A program made the translations under genes and the position numbers. Positions 48,446 through 57,322 of a stretch of 64,000 bases of DNA are shown in pieces (within the stretch, counting starts at the first letter, position 1; every line of letters begins with the position of its first letter). The notes under the pieces were generated by a model. That model saw only the letters and a program-made list of their open reading frames with translations, ran no database searches and was not told the DNA's origin. Source of the stretch: Fervidobacterium sp. UBA5837 (GTDB lineage: Bacteria; Thermotogota; Thermotogae; Thermotogales; Fervidobacteriaceae); the NCBI GenBank assembly GCA_002432805.1, contig DJGV01000016.1, positions 154,327-218,326 on the forward strand. The letters run 5' to 3'.

Positions 48446-48955
48446 TTAAAATGGTTCCAGCAAGCCCACGATTATGGAAAAATTCGGATTATAGTATCCA
48501 ATTTCGATGTATAATTTGTCCTTCATCTTCATACCTTGAGGATCAGGTGCATAGAATCGAACCTTGGCGTAAACGGAGTTTGACAAATTGAATGCACTCA
48601 AATCTGTTATGATGCCAAGTTTCACATTGAAATTCTGATAATCGATATTAAATATACCGCCGAACTTTGTGGTTAATTGATTAGTTGCTAAACTGTATTT
48701 AGCATAGATAAGTGGTCCAACTCCAAAACCGAGTTGTGTATCAAATGTCACATCTCCCCTGAAATACCAACCCGCATTTAAGAGATAATCTGCATTGAAG
48801 GAGAATGTATCTTCTTCGTATCCCAATCTGAACATCCAATTGTTTGCATCACCGTAATTATATCCCGCACCAAAATTGAAATAACCGAACGCAGCAAGTG
48901 GGATAAGCAAAACAGCTAAGGTGAGTAATAAATTTTTCTTGACGTTCCCAATCAA
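48446..48955 (-). CDS. Secreted beta-rich protein, unknown
   Basis: 169 residues: signal peptide (about 1-24), then alternating aromatic and polar strands (FNFGAGYNYGDANNWMFRLG, FSFNADYLLNAGWYFRGDV) and a C terminus ending in EPF. This looks like a small outer-membrane beta-barrel or a beta-sheet wall protein of the toga. I do not recognise a family. It follows the 223-residue secreted protein by four bases and precedes the tRNA. Confidence 0.65.
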   Translation of the reverse strand: MIGNVKKNLLLTLAVLLIPLAAFGYFNFGAGYNYGDANNWMFRLGYEEDTFSFNADYLLNAGWYFRGDVTFDTQLGFGVGPLIYAKYSLATNQLTTKFGGIFNIDYQNFNVKLGIITDLSAFNLSNSVYAKVRFYAPDPQGMKMKDKLYIEIGYYNPNFSIIVGLLEPF

Positions 48956-48959
48956 AGTA

Positions 48960-49631
48960 TCACCCTCCTATGACGAATTTTGAGAATTCTAAGGTAACTT
49001 TCTCGTCAGTCTTATCGTTTCCAATCTCTATTTTCGTTGGTACATTGTTAGACACATGCAATAAAACAACTATTGGCTGGACACCAAATCGAGTGAGTAT
49101 TTGTGCATTCTTCGGTCTGAATTCGACTCCTCCCTTTACCTCTTTTGTATCAAACATCGGCGTAGATAGGAAATCGGTGATAGATTGAATTATACCTGAA
49201 ATCTGATTAACATCAGAAACGAGGCTTTGCGATGCTTTTGAATTGTTATATGTGTAATCTACTTTTCCTGTAACCATGCTGTATTCTATGATGATACCCT
49301 TAAGAATCTCTGGCCCTTTCAAGTAGAATACAAAATCTTCCAGATTATCTATCTGCATATCAAATGACACGGTGAATACTTTCCTCTCGGTACCATCAAT
49401 CATGTCAAATGTTAACTTCGTGGAGATAAAGAAATCTCTCTGACCTGCTATTTTTTCTATGACTCCAAATACACTGATTCCAGTTGATGAATTTGATGAA
49501 TCTACAGTGCTCGATGCACTAGAACTACTCTTATCAGCAGTAGATGTTTGGGCAACCGCACTTGAACTAAGAAAAATTACGATAAGCAGCATTGATAGCA
49601 CAAATATGACACGTCTTTTCAAATAATTCAC
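48960..49631 (-). CDS. Secreted protein, LolA-like fold possible
   Basis: 223 residues: signal peptide (about 1-28), a Ser/Thr-rich linker (about 29-50), then a domain with LTFDMIDGTERKVFTVSFD, FYLKGPEILKGIIIEYSM and VDYTYNNSKASQSLV. The order (mobilised strand, K-G-P-E, then a Y-x-Y-N strand) resembles LolA/LolB-type lipoprotein carriers, but the match is weak. It lies in an envelope gene run after an LCP-family gene. Confidence 0.55.
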   Translation of the reverse strand: MNYLKRRVIFVLSMLLIVIFLSSSAVAQTSTADKSSSSASSTVDSSNSSTGISVFGVIEKIAGQRDFFISTKLTFDMIDGTERKVFTVSFDMQIDNLEDFVFYLKGPEILKGIIIEYSMVTGKVDYTYNNSKASQSLVSDVNQISGIIQSITDFLSTPMFDTKEVKGGVEFRPKNAQILTRFGVQPIVVLLHVSNNVPTKIEIGNDKTDEKVTLEFSKFVIGG

Positions 49632-49657
49632 CTCTCGGACTATTGTACTAATTGAAA

Positions 49658-50848
49658 CTAATTGAATTTGTTATCGACAATCACTACGATGAAATCGATC
49701 GGAAAAACGACTTGCCGGCCAGTCTTCGTCAGCTCACCGATGATAGAAAGATACTTCGTTATATAATCTAACCTATCTTCAACAAAGAAAATATCCCATG
49801 CGGTATCTGTGCTGACCTTGCTGGTCATCTCACTTACGAATTTTTTCAAATCGTCGTTATCTCGCAACATTAAAACTGTATTTTTCTTAAAATCGATGTC
49901 GACACCGTCGTAAAAGACTTTATTCGGTGAATATCCGTTCTTTTGAAAGACCGCACTTATCTTCTGACCAGTTTTCTGTGTCTTATCAGTGGTATTGTTT
50001 ATAACGTAGTATCGATATTTCTCCTCAATTTTCTTGGAACCTGTCGAAAAGCTTTCTTTATAAGCAGGCATCTTTGTTTCATTAACGTACAAATTTCCAT
50101 CTTGACCAATGTTAAACGGGAAGGAAATACTTTCTATCGAGAAATCTGTCTTTATCTTCGAAAACATGTAGACAAGTTCTCCTATCTCTATGTTGAAATC
50201 CGTTCTCTTGCGTATCTCTCTGTACAACTCGGTTAACGAAAATACGTCTTTTTTAAGAGCCTTTTGGGCCAACTTTTCTATTATTACCTTCTGTTTATCG
50301 AGTCTTCCAATATCACCTTCTGCGGTCTTTCTAAATCGCAAATAGGCAAGCAATTCTTTACCTTTCATCTTGTAATATCCGGGTGAGAAATCTATCTCAA
50401 GTCCTTGTGCCGTATCAACGTAGTGCATTGGCCTATCTACAAAGATATCAATCGGTCCCAGTTCGTCTCCCAAGAATTTGAAGATGTCGTAATCAACTAT
50501 CACGTATCTTTTGATGTTAAGCCCGGTCAAGTTTTCTATTCTCTTCTTGAGCCCTTCGATACCTTCCACCTGATAAAACGAATTTATCTTCTTGCCGTCG
50601 ATCATCAAATCCCTCGGAATACTGGACATCATCATCTTCTTAGTCTTCAAATCTAAGCTTGCAATTAAGATAACATCCGTCCTTCTTGTCCCACTCTGGT
50701 CTTTATCAAGGCCGAGGACAAGAACGTTTACGGGATCTTCCGTTGGTACTATGAAGATTCTGAGAAAGAAATCAACCCACAAGACAGATACAGCTAATGC
50801 AGCTGAAATGCCCACTATGATTATGAATGTGTATAGCACATTCTTCAT
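49658..50848 (-). CDS. LytR-CpsA-Psr family protein with LytR_C domain
   Basis: 396 residues. One membrane helix (about 5-27), then the LCP domain: VLVLGLDKDQSGTRRTDVIL, MMMSSIPRDLMI, KRYVIVDYDIFKFLGDELG, AYLRFRKTAEGDIGRLDKQK. The arginines and aspartates that hold the polyprenyl diphosphate are present. A LytR_C-like domain (YYVINNTTDKTQKTGQKIS) follows, with a long C-terminal part. In Gram-positives these enzymes attach glycans from polyprenyl carriers to peptidoglycan; in this diderm a similar anchoring of the surface polysaccharide is inferred. Confidence 0.85.
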   Translation of the reverse strand: MKNVLYTFIIIVGISAALAVSVLWVDFFLRIFIVPTEDPVNVLVLGLDKDQSGTRRTDVILIASLDLKTKKMMMSSIPRDLMIDGKKINSFYQVEGIEGLKKRIENLTGLNIKRYVIVDYDIFKFLGDELGPIDIFVDRPMHYVDTAQGLEIDFSPGYYKMKGKELLAYLRFRKTAEGDIGRLDKQKVIIEKLAQKALKKDVFSLTELYREIRKRTDFNIEIGELVYMFSKIKTDFSIESISFPFNIGQDGNLYVNETKMPAYKESFSTGSKKIEEKYRYYVINNTTDKTQKTGQKISAVFQKNGYSPNKVFYDGVDIDFKKNTVLMLRDNDDLKKFVSEMTSKVSTDTAWDIFFVEDRLDYITKYLSIIGELTKTGRQVVFPIDFIVVIVDNKFN

Positions 50849-50851
50849 ATT

Positions 50852-51373
50852 CTATTTTAACTCTCCTCTTACCCAGCCCACGTAAGGTAAGTTTCTGTAT
50901 TTTTCATTGTAGTCCAATCCATAACCGATAACAAACTTATCTTCAATTTCAAATCCAGTGAAATCTGGTGCAATTAGTGATGTCCTTCCAAGTTTCTTCA
51001 GCATCGTAACAATTTTGAGGTCAGCTGGTCTGTATCGTTTTAGGTAGTCAATCACGTAAGAGAGCGTGAGGCCGGTGTCTAGTATATCCTCTACTACGAT
51101 GACGTGCCGCCCTTCTATTGGTTCATCGATCCAGCTCTTAACCCTAACTCTTCCAGTTGAAGATACGCCAGAGTAACTCGAAACTTGGATGAATGAGTAC
51201 TCAACATTCATGTCGATGTTCTGGACTAACTCACTGAAGAAATGAATTGATCCCTTCAAGACACATACCGCATGTAGTGTATCGGTCTTGTCTTTGTAAT
51301 ATTCGGTGAGCTCTCTGCCAAGCTCCCTTATTCTTTCTTTTAATCTTTCGTTCGATATCAACACATCTACCAA
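50852..51373 (-). CDS. hpt: Hypoxanthine phosphoribosyltransferase
   Basis: 173 residues: CVLKGSIHFFSELVQ, the PRPP loop HVIVVEDILDTGLTLSY, and FVIGYGLDYNEKYRNLPYVG at the C terminus. It salvages hypoxanthine or guanine to IMP or GMP, which fits with a nucleoside-type importer at 19.6-24.4 kb. It precedes the LCP gene by three bases. Confidence 0.95.
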   Translation of the reverse strand: MVDVLISNERLKERIRELGRELTEYYKDKTDTLHAVCVLKGSIHFFSELVQNIDMNVEYSFIQVSSYSGVSSTGRVRVKSWIDEPIEGRHVIVVEDILDTGLTLSYVIDYLKRYRPADLKIVTMLKKLGRTSLIAPDFTGFEIEDKFVIGYGLDYNEKYRNLPYVGWVRGELK

Positions 51374-51414
51374 AATAATCCCTCCTAACTATCACAATGC
51401 TCAAATTTCTGACG

Positions 51415-52500
51415 TTATTGTTCGATAACACCAGAACAGACAACTTTGTCACCATCGTAGAAAACGGCTACTTGGCCTGGTGTTACTGCAAATGCAGGTT
51501 CTTTGAACGTTACTGCCAGTGAGTCCTCTTTGTGTGTTGCCTCACATTTCAATTCTTTAGATTTCTTTCTGATTTTTACAGTACTTGAAAACCTCCCTGG
51601 CAGTTCTTCGTAGAGGTTCAAATGACTAACTGCCATATATTCTTGATAGGTCTCATTCAACGGGGCAACAACTAAGAAATTACCCGCTGCGCTTTTTGAT
51701 TTTACGTAGAGCTTGTTACCCGTCGCAATTCCCAACTTTCGCTGTCCTATAGTGTAGAATGGTAATCCCTCGTGACGGCCAATTATCTTTCCTTCTGTTG
51801 TGATGATGTTTCCTGGTTGAACCTCCGCACCATGCTCTTCAAAAAACGCCCTGAAGTCGTTATCCGGTAGGAAGCACAAATCCTGCGAATCTATCTTCTG
51901 AGCAACGTGAATACCTATGTCTGCAGCAATTTGTCTTATTTGCTCTTTCGTGAAAAGGCCGTTCGGTAATATGATTTTTTGAAGTTTCTCTTTTTTTATC
52001 GACGCTAAAAAGTACGACTGGTCTTTCGATTCGTCTATTGCTTTGTGTAACCTTCCATCAATTATCCGTGCATAATGTCCTGATGCTACGTAGTCCATGC
52101 CATCTTCGAGTGCTTTTTCCATGACGACGCCAAATTTTATGTAATCGTTGCAAAAAAAGCATGGATTGGGTGTGCGTCCCAGCATATTTTCATCTATGAA
52201 ATAGTCGATTATCCTGTTTTTGAAAACGTCTTCCACATGGACTATTTTGAATGGTACTCCGAATTTCTTTGCAATGAGCTGTGCATCGTACGTGTCTGAT
52301 GGACTACAACATACCTTGTGCTTGATCTCTTTGTTGATGTACAATTCATCTCTAACAGTTTTCATGTGATATGCAGTTACATCGTAACCTTCCTTGAGCA
52401 GAAGATAAAGCGCAACTGCACTATCTACACCACCGCTCAACAGTACTCCAACTTTCTTTCCATTTTTCCCATCGTTTATTTGTATATTTTCAAAGTTCAA
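51415..52500 (-). CDS. mnmA: tRNA-specific 2-thiouridylase MnmA
   Basis: 362 residues from TTG 52500, which overlaps the Rrf2 stop (TTGA) and has GAGG seven bases upstream; longer frames overlap rrf2 heavily. Marks: VGVLLSGGVDSAVAL (PP-loop), GRTPNPCFFCNDYIKF with the first catalytic Cys, SGHYARI, KDQSYFLA, SQDLCFLPDNDF with the second Cys, and GLPFYTIGQRKLGI. It thiolates U34 of tRNA-Lys/Glu/Gln. Confidence 0.95.
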   Translation of the reverse strand: MNFENIQINDGKNGKKVGVLLSGGVDSAVALYLLLKEGYDVTAYHMKTVRDELYINKEIKHKVCCSPSDTYDAQLIAKKFGVPFKIVHVEDVFKNRIIDYFIDENMLGRTPNPCFFCNDYIKFGVVMEKALEDGMDYVASGHYARIIDGRLHKAIDESKDQSYFLASIKKEKLQKIILPNGLFTKEQIRQIAADIGIHVAQKIDSQDLCFLPDNDFRAFFEEHGAEVQPGNIITTEGKIIGRHEGLPFYTIGQRKLGIATGNKLYVKSKSAAGNFLVVAPLNETYQEYMAVSHLNLYEELPGRFSSTVKIRKKSKELKCEATHKEDSLAVTFKEPAFAVTPGQVAVFYDGDKVVCSGVIEQ

Positions 52501-52922
52501 ACATTGCACCTCGCTTTGTAATCTTCTATCAGGTTCTTTAACGTTATAGACTTCAAAGTCTCTTCCATTTTCTTGGTTATTGTTCCCCATATCGCATTTA
52601 CCGTACATGCTTCGGCAGATGTATCTGCATTTCCCACATCTATAAAGCACCTTATCATATCGGAAGGATTATCAACTGTAGAGACGATATCGTATACGGT
52701 TATACTCTCTAATGGCCTTGCCAATTCATATCCACCATTGCAGCCTTTAAAGACTTTCAAGATGCCATTCTTGGCTAATTCAGCCAATATTTTTTGAGCG
52801 AACCCCAAAGGTAATCTTTCTTTACACATTTCAACTAGATCATGGGCGCTAACTCTTCTATCGTTCATGCCTAAGAGCATCATCAACCTTATTGCATATT
52901 CACTCTTCATCGTTATTGCCAT
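52497..52922 (-). CDS. Rrf2-family transcriptional regulator
   Basis: 141 residues with a winged helix: KSEYAIRLMMLLG, LGFAQKILAELAKNGILKVF and GCNGGYELARPLESITVYDI. Cys at 92 and 106 lie in the segment where IscR/RsrR-type members bind an iron-sulfur cluster, although the usual third ligand is not clear. Translation is coupled to mnmA, a sulfur-transfer enzyme, so it may sense sulfur or iron-sulfur status. No cysteine desulfurase gene lies next to it. Confidence 0.88.
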   Translation of the reverse strand: MAITMKSEYAIRLMMLLGMNDRRVSAHDLVEMCKERLPLGFAQKILAELAKNGILKVFKGCNGGYELARPLESITVYDIVSTVDNPSDMIRCFIDVGNADTSAEACTVNAIWGTITKKMEETLKSITLKNLIEDYKARCNV

Positions 52923-52973
52923 TGTACTTCCATCCTTTCACGTTTTTCGCTTTTCATTCCCATTGTATTTTAA

Positions 52974-54620
52974 TCATCCTTTATTCGGATTGATTATATA
53001 AACTGGATGAGGTGTTATACCTTTGCTGAGTGCAAGAACTACGTCACTTACATAGACATCTATTCTATTTCCCTTTATCGCGCTACCTGTATCTTCTGCT
53101 ATGAATATCGTGTTGTAAAGCGTTGGCATGTATACAAGAGAGCCAACTGGAATAACCGTTGGATCAACAGCTATTGTCTTAAATTGTTCCGGTACCCTAC
53201 CGTTCCGAGCTATTCTGAATGTTGGATGTTCTGGTACTTTTCCATCATCCCACTCTGTGTAGAATGTCACGTTGAATATACCTTTGTATTCTGTGAACAG
53301 CCTTATAGGATCTCTCGGCTCTCCCTCGATGTAGAGTTCAAAATGAAAAATATCTAAACATTGTCCTATCGGGTTGTCGGTAGATACAAAGTTGCCAGCT
53401 TTTAATGCGGTGTTTATACCATCGTACACTGCCATAATCATATTGCCATGATCTATCGTTATCCTATTATTCTCGACACTGATTACTTTTCCGGGCAAAA
53501 TCGGGTATATATCCTTCTCCCTTGCATATATATCCATTCCTATAGCTTTGCCACCGTTTTTTTCTTGACCATGGTAGGCAGCAATGTCAGCAGGGTCTAT
53601 TTTCACAGGCACTCTTGAGAAAGCCTTTGGATCATCGACGGGTATCTTTATCATCTGCCCAACGGATATCTTGGAAGGATCTTTTATCCCATTTACTTCG
53701 GTTATCTTACTCAACGTTGTCTTGTACACATTTGCTATGGTAGACAAGGTATCGCCTGATTTGACAACGTAGTAGATGTAACCTTGATCTAATCTCAACA
53801 GAGTAACTGGGTCTACGGACTGGATGGCATTCTTTAGCTCAATTATCTGTTGTTGCAATTGTTTGAGAAAGTCTACATCACTCTGAGAAATTGTCGTTGG
53901 AATACTTCCTTGTACTTCTCTGATCTGCGAGCTCAAGATGTCCAAGTCTTTTCTTATCACATCGATCTGCTTGACTTGTGAATCGATTGTATTTAGTCTA
54001 TTGAGTAAATTGTTGTTGCTTTTCTCAAGACTGCCCACCCTATTTAAAACGTCAGTTAAACTGGTACTCAATGTATTAAGTTTTGACTTGTTTTCGTCGT
54101 TATCTTTTTGCAAATTACTTACATTGCCCATGGTCTGAGATAGTTTACTATCGAGTTGTGAGAAATTCGTAGTCAACTGGGCTACTTTACTATCGTACTG
54201 AGATAATTTATTGTCCAGTTGTAGAAATCGACTATCGTATTGTGACAACTTATCAGTGGATTTGGATACATTGATCTTTACCTGAGATAAGTCAGAACTC
54301 AATTGCGATAGTTCGTTATCTAATTCGACCGATTTGCTATCTAACTGAGATAGCTTGTCGCTTAAATTAGAGACCTTCTTATTCATTTCTTCTAAGGCCT
54401 TAGAATCGACTTTCACCACTTCTGTCACAGTTGCAGGTCTGATTATCTCCGTTCTCTCTTCAATGTAGTCTACCCTATCTTTCAGATCTTCAACTTCCAT
54501 GGAAAGTTGTAATACATTTCCAAGCGGCATACAAGAAGAAAGTCCAAGAGCTATGAGTAAAAACACACTTCCGAGAAGTACCTTTTTTAACGTTCCTATT
54601 TTTCTCTTAATTCTTGCCAT
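52974..54620 (-). CDS. Lipoprotein: coiled coil, LysM, M23-like and 3D domains
   Basis: 548 residues. Lipobox LGLSSC (Cys about 30). A long coiled coil (about 40-250) with repeats of SQLDSKLSQ type. LysM (about 287-330: YYVVKSGDTLSTIANVY). An M23-like domain (about 350-445) with IGMDIYAREKDIYPILPG and DIFHFELYIEGEP, where one histidine of the usual H-x-H is replaced by Ile, so probably inactive. A 3D domain (about 455-548) with TIAVDPTVIPVGSLVYMPTL, AEDTGSAIKG and NRIDVYV. It likely binds or cleaves cell-wall glycan and spans a wide periplasm. Confidence 0.85.
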   Translation of the reverse strand: MARIKRKIGTLKKVLLGSVFLLIALGLSSCMPLGNVLQLSMEVEDLKDRVDYIEERTEIIRPATVTEVVKVDSKALEEMNKKVSNLSDKLSQLDSKSVELDNELSQLSSDLSQVKINVSKSTDKLSQYDSRFLQLDNKLSQYDSKVAQLTTNFSQLDSKLSQTMGNVSNLQKDNDENKSKLNTLSTSLTDVLNRVGSLEKSNNNLLNRLNTIDSQVKQIDVIRKDLDILSSQIREVQGSIPTTISQSDVDFLKQLQQQIIELKNAIQSVDPVTLLRLDQGYIYYVVKSGDTLSTIANVYKTTLSKITEVNGIKDPSKISVGQMIKIPVDDPKAFSRVPVKIDPADIAAYHGQEKNGGKAIGMDIYAREKDIYPILPGKVISVENNRITIDHGNMIMAVYDGINTALKAGNFVSTDNPIGQCLDIFHFELYIEGEPRDPIRLFTEYKGIFNVTFYTEWDDGKVPEHPTFRIARNGRVPEQFKTIAVDPTVIPVGSLVYMPTLYNTIFIAEDTGSAIKGNRIDVYVSDVVLALSKGITPHPVYIINPNKG

Positions 54621-55267
54621 CTTTCTTTCCCCGCTTTTAAATAGAATGATGTAGAATTCTTGTATTTACTGACCAATGTGGAGAACCACTTTGTTGCATC
54701 ATCACGTTTTTGGAATCTTCTTGAAAGTTCTGCAAGATAAAAGAGGATCATGGGCTCTTTATCAGATTCTATATATGTATTTAGATAGCAGGTTTCAAAA
54801 CTTGAAAGTGCTTTGGCCAACGCTTTATTCTCGTTTTCTTCGTCGTCAAGTTCTCTGTACAACCATCCCATTCGCAGGTACATCTCGGCAACTTTGCATG
54901 GTTGTTTCTTTGCTTCATAGAAAAGTATGGCTAACGCATATGCAAATATGGCTGTCTTGTGATCCCTTTCTTTCGCGAAATTTAGGATTTCTGTGTTTCT
55001 TATCTCACCTTGTACTTTCCTCACATCTTGCAAAAGTATTGGAGATACCGACATTTCAAAATCACTCTCCAGTGCGCTGTAATGGCACGAGTCACATACA
55101 ACAACGGAGTAAAGAATCGGATTTATTCCTTCGTAGATAGGTTTCAGATCACTTTCATAACGTTTGATTCTTACCTTTTCTGAGAATACTCTCTTGGAAA
55201 TCACGGTCGAACCACAGATAGGACATTTGTATTTCTTTTCCCACAAATCAGGCATCTTCCACTTCAT
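54596..55267 (-). CDS. DUF2225 family protein
   Basis: 223 residues. Zinc-like N-terminal CPICGSTVISKRVF and VVCDSCHYSALESDF, then TPR-like helices (AYALAILFYEAKKQPCKVAE, LRMGWLYRELDDEENEN). This is the DUF2225 layout; its function is not known. It overlaps the ftsY end by 20 bases and the LysM lipoprotein start by 25 bases, so the three genes are tightly coupled. Confidence 0.8.
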   Translation of the reverse strand: MKWKMPDLWEKKYKCPICGSTVISKRVFSEKVRIKRYESDLKPIYEGINPILYSVVVCDSCHYSALESDFEMSVSPILLQDVRKVQGEIRNTEILNFAKERDHKTAIFAYALAILFYEAKKQPCKVAEMYLRMGWLYRELDDEENENKALAKALSSFETCYLNTYIESDKEPMILFYLAELSRRFQKRDDATKWFSTLVSKYKNSTSFYLKAGKERWQELREK

Positions 55268-56153
55268 CTCCTAACATGAGGGCATCTACAAAATCACTCG
55301 GAACGAATGGTTTCAAGTCTTCAACGCTTTCCCCAACACCTATGAATTTTATAGGTATACCAAGTTCTTTCGCTATCGCAATTGCTATCCCACCTTTGGC
55401 AGTTCCATCCAATTTCGTCAGGACTATGCCGGTGACATTGACTGCTTCTTTGAACACTTTTGCTTGTTGTAGACCATTCTGTCCCGTAACTGCGTCGATT
55501 ACCAATAACACTTCGTGCGGTGCAGCTGGTATCACTTTCTGTATAACTCTGCCGATTTTCTGTAATTCATCCATGAGGTGTTTCTTGTTGTGTAATCTTC
55601 CTGCAGTATCCAAAATGACAACGTCTTTACCCTTTGACAGTGCATGATTAACTGCATCGTACGCAACTGCTGCGGCATCTGCACCCTCCATGTGAGCAAT
55701 GAACGTTGAGTTTGCCCTCTCAGCCCAGATTTTTAGTTGATCTATTGCCGCTGCTCTGAATGTATCGCATGCACCTATAACGACTTGTTTCCCTTCACTT
55801 CTGAACATCTGTGCTAATTTTCCGCACGTTGTCGTCTTTCCAGAACCATTAACTCCAACCATGCTGATTACAAATGGCTTTTCATCAGGTACATTCAACT
55901 TATTGTTGCTGGAGAGTATCTCTACCAATATCTTTTTTAGCGTGCCGAATGCATCTTCAGGGTTCTCTTCCTCCAAACGTGATAATATATATTCCGTTGC
56001 CTCTACACCAACGTCTGCGGAAATTAAGAGTTCTTCTATCTCATCACGAGTATCTTTATCAAATTTCTTCGTTTTCAAAATTCGTCCGATCGTATTAAAA
56101 AATGAATCTCTACTCTTTTTTAGTCCATCCTTAAGTTTATCAAAAAATCCCAT
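55248..56153 (-). CDS. ftsY: Signal recognition particle receptor FtsY
   Basis: About 302 residues from ATG 56153 (GGAGG upstream); a longer frame into the leader is rejected. Marks: MGFFDKLKDGLKKSRDS, SMVGVNGSGKTTTCGKLAQ (G1), GACDTFRAAAIDQLK, VVILDTAGRLHNK, LVIDAVTGQNGLQQAK, TKLDGTAKGG and FIGVGESVEDLKPF. It lacks the long acidic A domain of E. coli. It docks SRP-ribosome complexes at the membrane. Confidence 0.96.
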   Translation of the reverse strand: MGFFDKLKDGLKKSRDSFFNTIGRILKTKKFDKDTRDEIEELLISADVGVEATEYILSRLEEENPEDAFGTLKKILVEILSSNNKLNVPDEKPFVISMVGVNGSGKTTTCGKLAQMFRSEGKQVVIGACDTFRAAAIDQLKIWAERANSTFIAHMEGADAAAVAYDAVNHALSKGKDVVILDTAGRLHNKKHLMDELQKIGRVIQKVIPAAPHEVLLVIDAVTGQNGLQQAKVFKEAVNVTGIVLTKLDGTAKGGIAIAIAKELGIPIKFIGVGESVEDLKPFVPSDFVDALMLGDEVEDA

Positions 56154-56190
56154 CTTACTACCTCCTCGAATTTGACTCCAACATGTCTTC

Positions 56191-57018
56191 TCACTTGTCA
56201 AGGTCTATACAGGCAAAGACCAATCCATTCTTTCTGCTCAGCAATACCCTGTCAAACTTTATCGATAGTGTATCGAGCAAGTTATCTCTTTCAAGTGACT
56301 TTATGACTACTCTCTTTTTTGCAATCCTCATCAATTCTCTAACAACATCGTCGTTGATGGTATCGTACTTTGCAAATGGTCGCAACGGATTGAGGGACGA
56401 ACTCTCGTAAATTGGATTTTCAAACATAGGGTCACAATAAACGATATCGAATGATCTCTCTTGCTGGTGCGATATGAATTCCTTCATGTCTTCGTTGTAG
56501 AGTTCTATTTTTGCTATAGCGCTGTTAATCCAGTTCTCTTTTGACTTGTAGCTCTTTAGTCCGTAAGATACTATCCTATATATGTGTGTAGATACTTCGG
56601 TACCAATCACCTTTTCTACAAAATGGGCCATGAATATTGCATCCATACCTAACCCAAATGTACCATCGTAGACAATATCCCCGCTTGATGGTCGAATTGC
56701 GTCGAAAAGGAAGTCTCTTCCCTCGCGTTTAAAATTCTCCATCCTGATTTTGGAAATTCCCGGGTGAAAGAAGAGTCTGGTATCCCCGAGTCTTATCGAT
56801 AGATCAAGGTTATTATCAATGACATAGTAAAAATCTACACTACCTTCTCTTATTTTTTCATTCAGATGTCTTCTGTTGTAATAAGGTATACCGTATTCTT
56901 CTGACAGATGCTTAGCAAGCTCTACTGCCTTCGGTGTGAAATTGTACGAAGTTGTTATGAGTACTTTCGAATCAGACTGAAATACTTTCTTTATTCTCTC
57001 CGCATCATTACGGTTCAT
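56191..57018 (-). CDS. RsmJ-like class I SAM methyltransferase
   Basis: 275 residues. FHPGISKIRMENFKREGRDF, then IVYDGTFGLGMDAIFMAHFV (SAM-binding) and FDIVYCDPMFENPIYESSS. The order and the DPMF motif fit the RsmJ/YpiP group (PF04445). The RNA or other substrate of this branch is unknown. It overlaps the small coiled-coil protein upstream by 11 bases. Confidence 0.7.
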   Translation of the reverse strand: MNRNDAERIKKVFQSDSKVLITTSYNFTPKAVELAKHLSEEYGIPYYNRRHLNEKIREGSVDFYYVIDNNLDLSIRLGDTRLFFHPGISKIRMENFKREGRDFLFDAIRPSSGDIVYDGTFGLGMDAIFMAHFVEKVIGTEVSTHIYRIVSYGLKSYKSKENWINSAIAKIELYNEDMKEFISHQQERSFDIVYCDPMFENPIYESSSLNPLRPFAKYDTINDDVVRELMRIAKKRVVIKSLERDNLLDTLSIKFDRVLLSRKNGLVFACIDLDK

Positions 57019-57280
57019 TTGTTGTATTAGTTGCCTCCTGCTGCGATTTTTTCAGCTCGTTGATGATCGCTTCGAGTTGTCTTACAGTCTCCTCTTTTTC
57101 CTTCAAGTCCATCTTCTCTGCTTCGTAAGCCTTTCTAAGTTCATCGTATTCCTTGTAGACTGACCGGTATCTTAAGTAGCTGGTTAAAAAATAACCTACA
57201 AAGAAAATGAAGATCACTATGTAAAAGACAATCAACAAATCAAATGATTTTTTCTTCTTTTCAGTTTTTTTTACTTTCAT
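57008..57280 (-). CDS. Small membrane coiled-coil protein, FtsB/DivIC-like
   Basis: 90 residues: a Lys-rich cytoplasmic tail, one membrane helix (about 14-37), and an acidic coiled coil (EYDELRKAYEAEKMDLKEKE and on). The topology is that of FtsB/DivIC, but a conserved family motif is not clear. It lies between a lipoprotein and a methyltransferase gene. Confidence 0.5.
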   Translation of the reverse strand: MKVKKTEKKKKSFDLLIVFYIVIFIFFVGYFLTSYLRYRSVYKEYDELRKAYEAEKMDLKEKEETVRQLEAIINELKKSQQEATNTTNEP

Positions 57281-57322
57281 TTATACACTTCCAATCACAT
57301 CGTAAAAATAAAACCGTATAAA

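Noticed and set aside
54100..54400. Short repeats resembling a repeat array or CRISPR
   Set aside because: They encode coiled-coil heptads of the LysM lipoprotein; no CRISPR-like direct repeats with spacers exist in the window.
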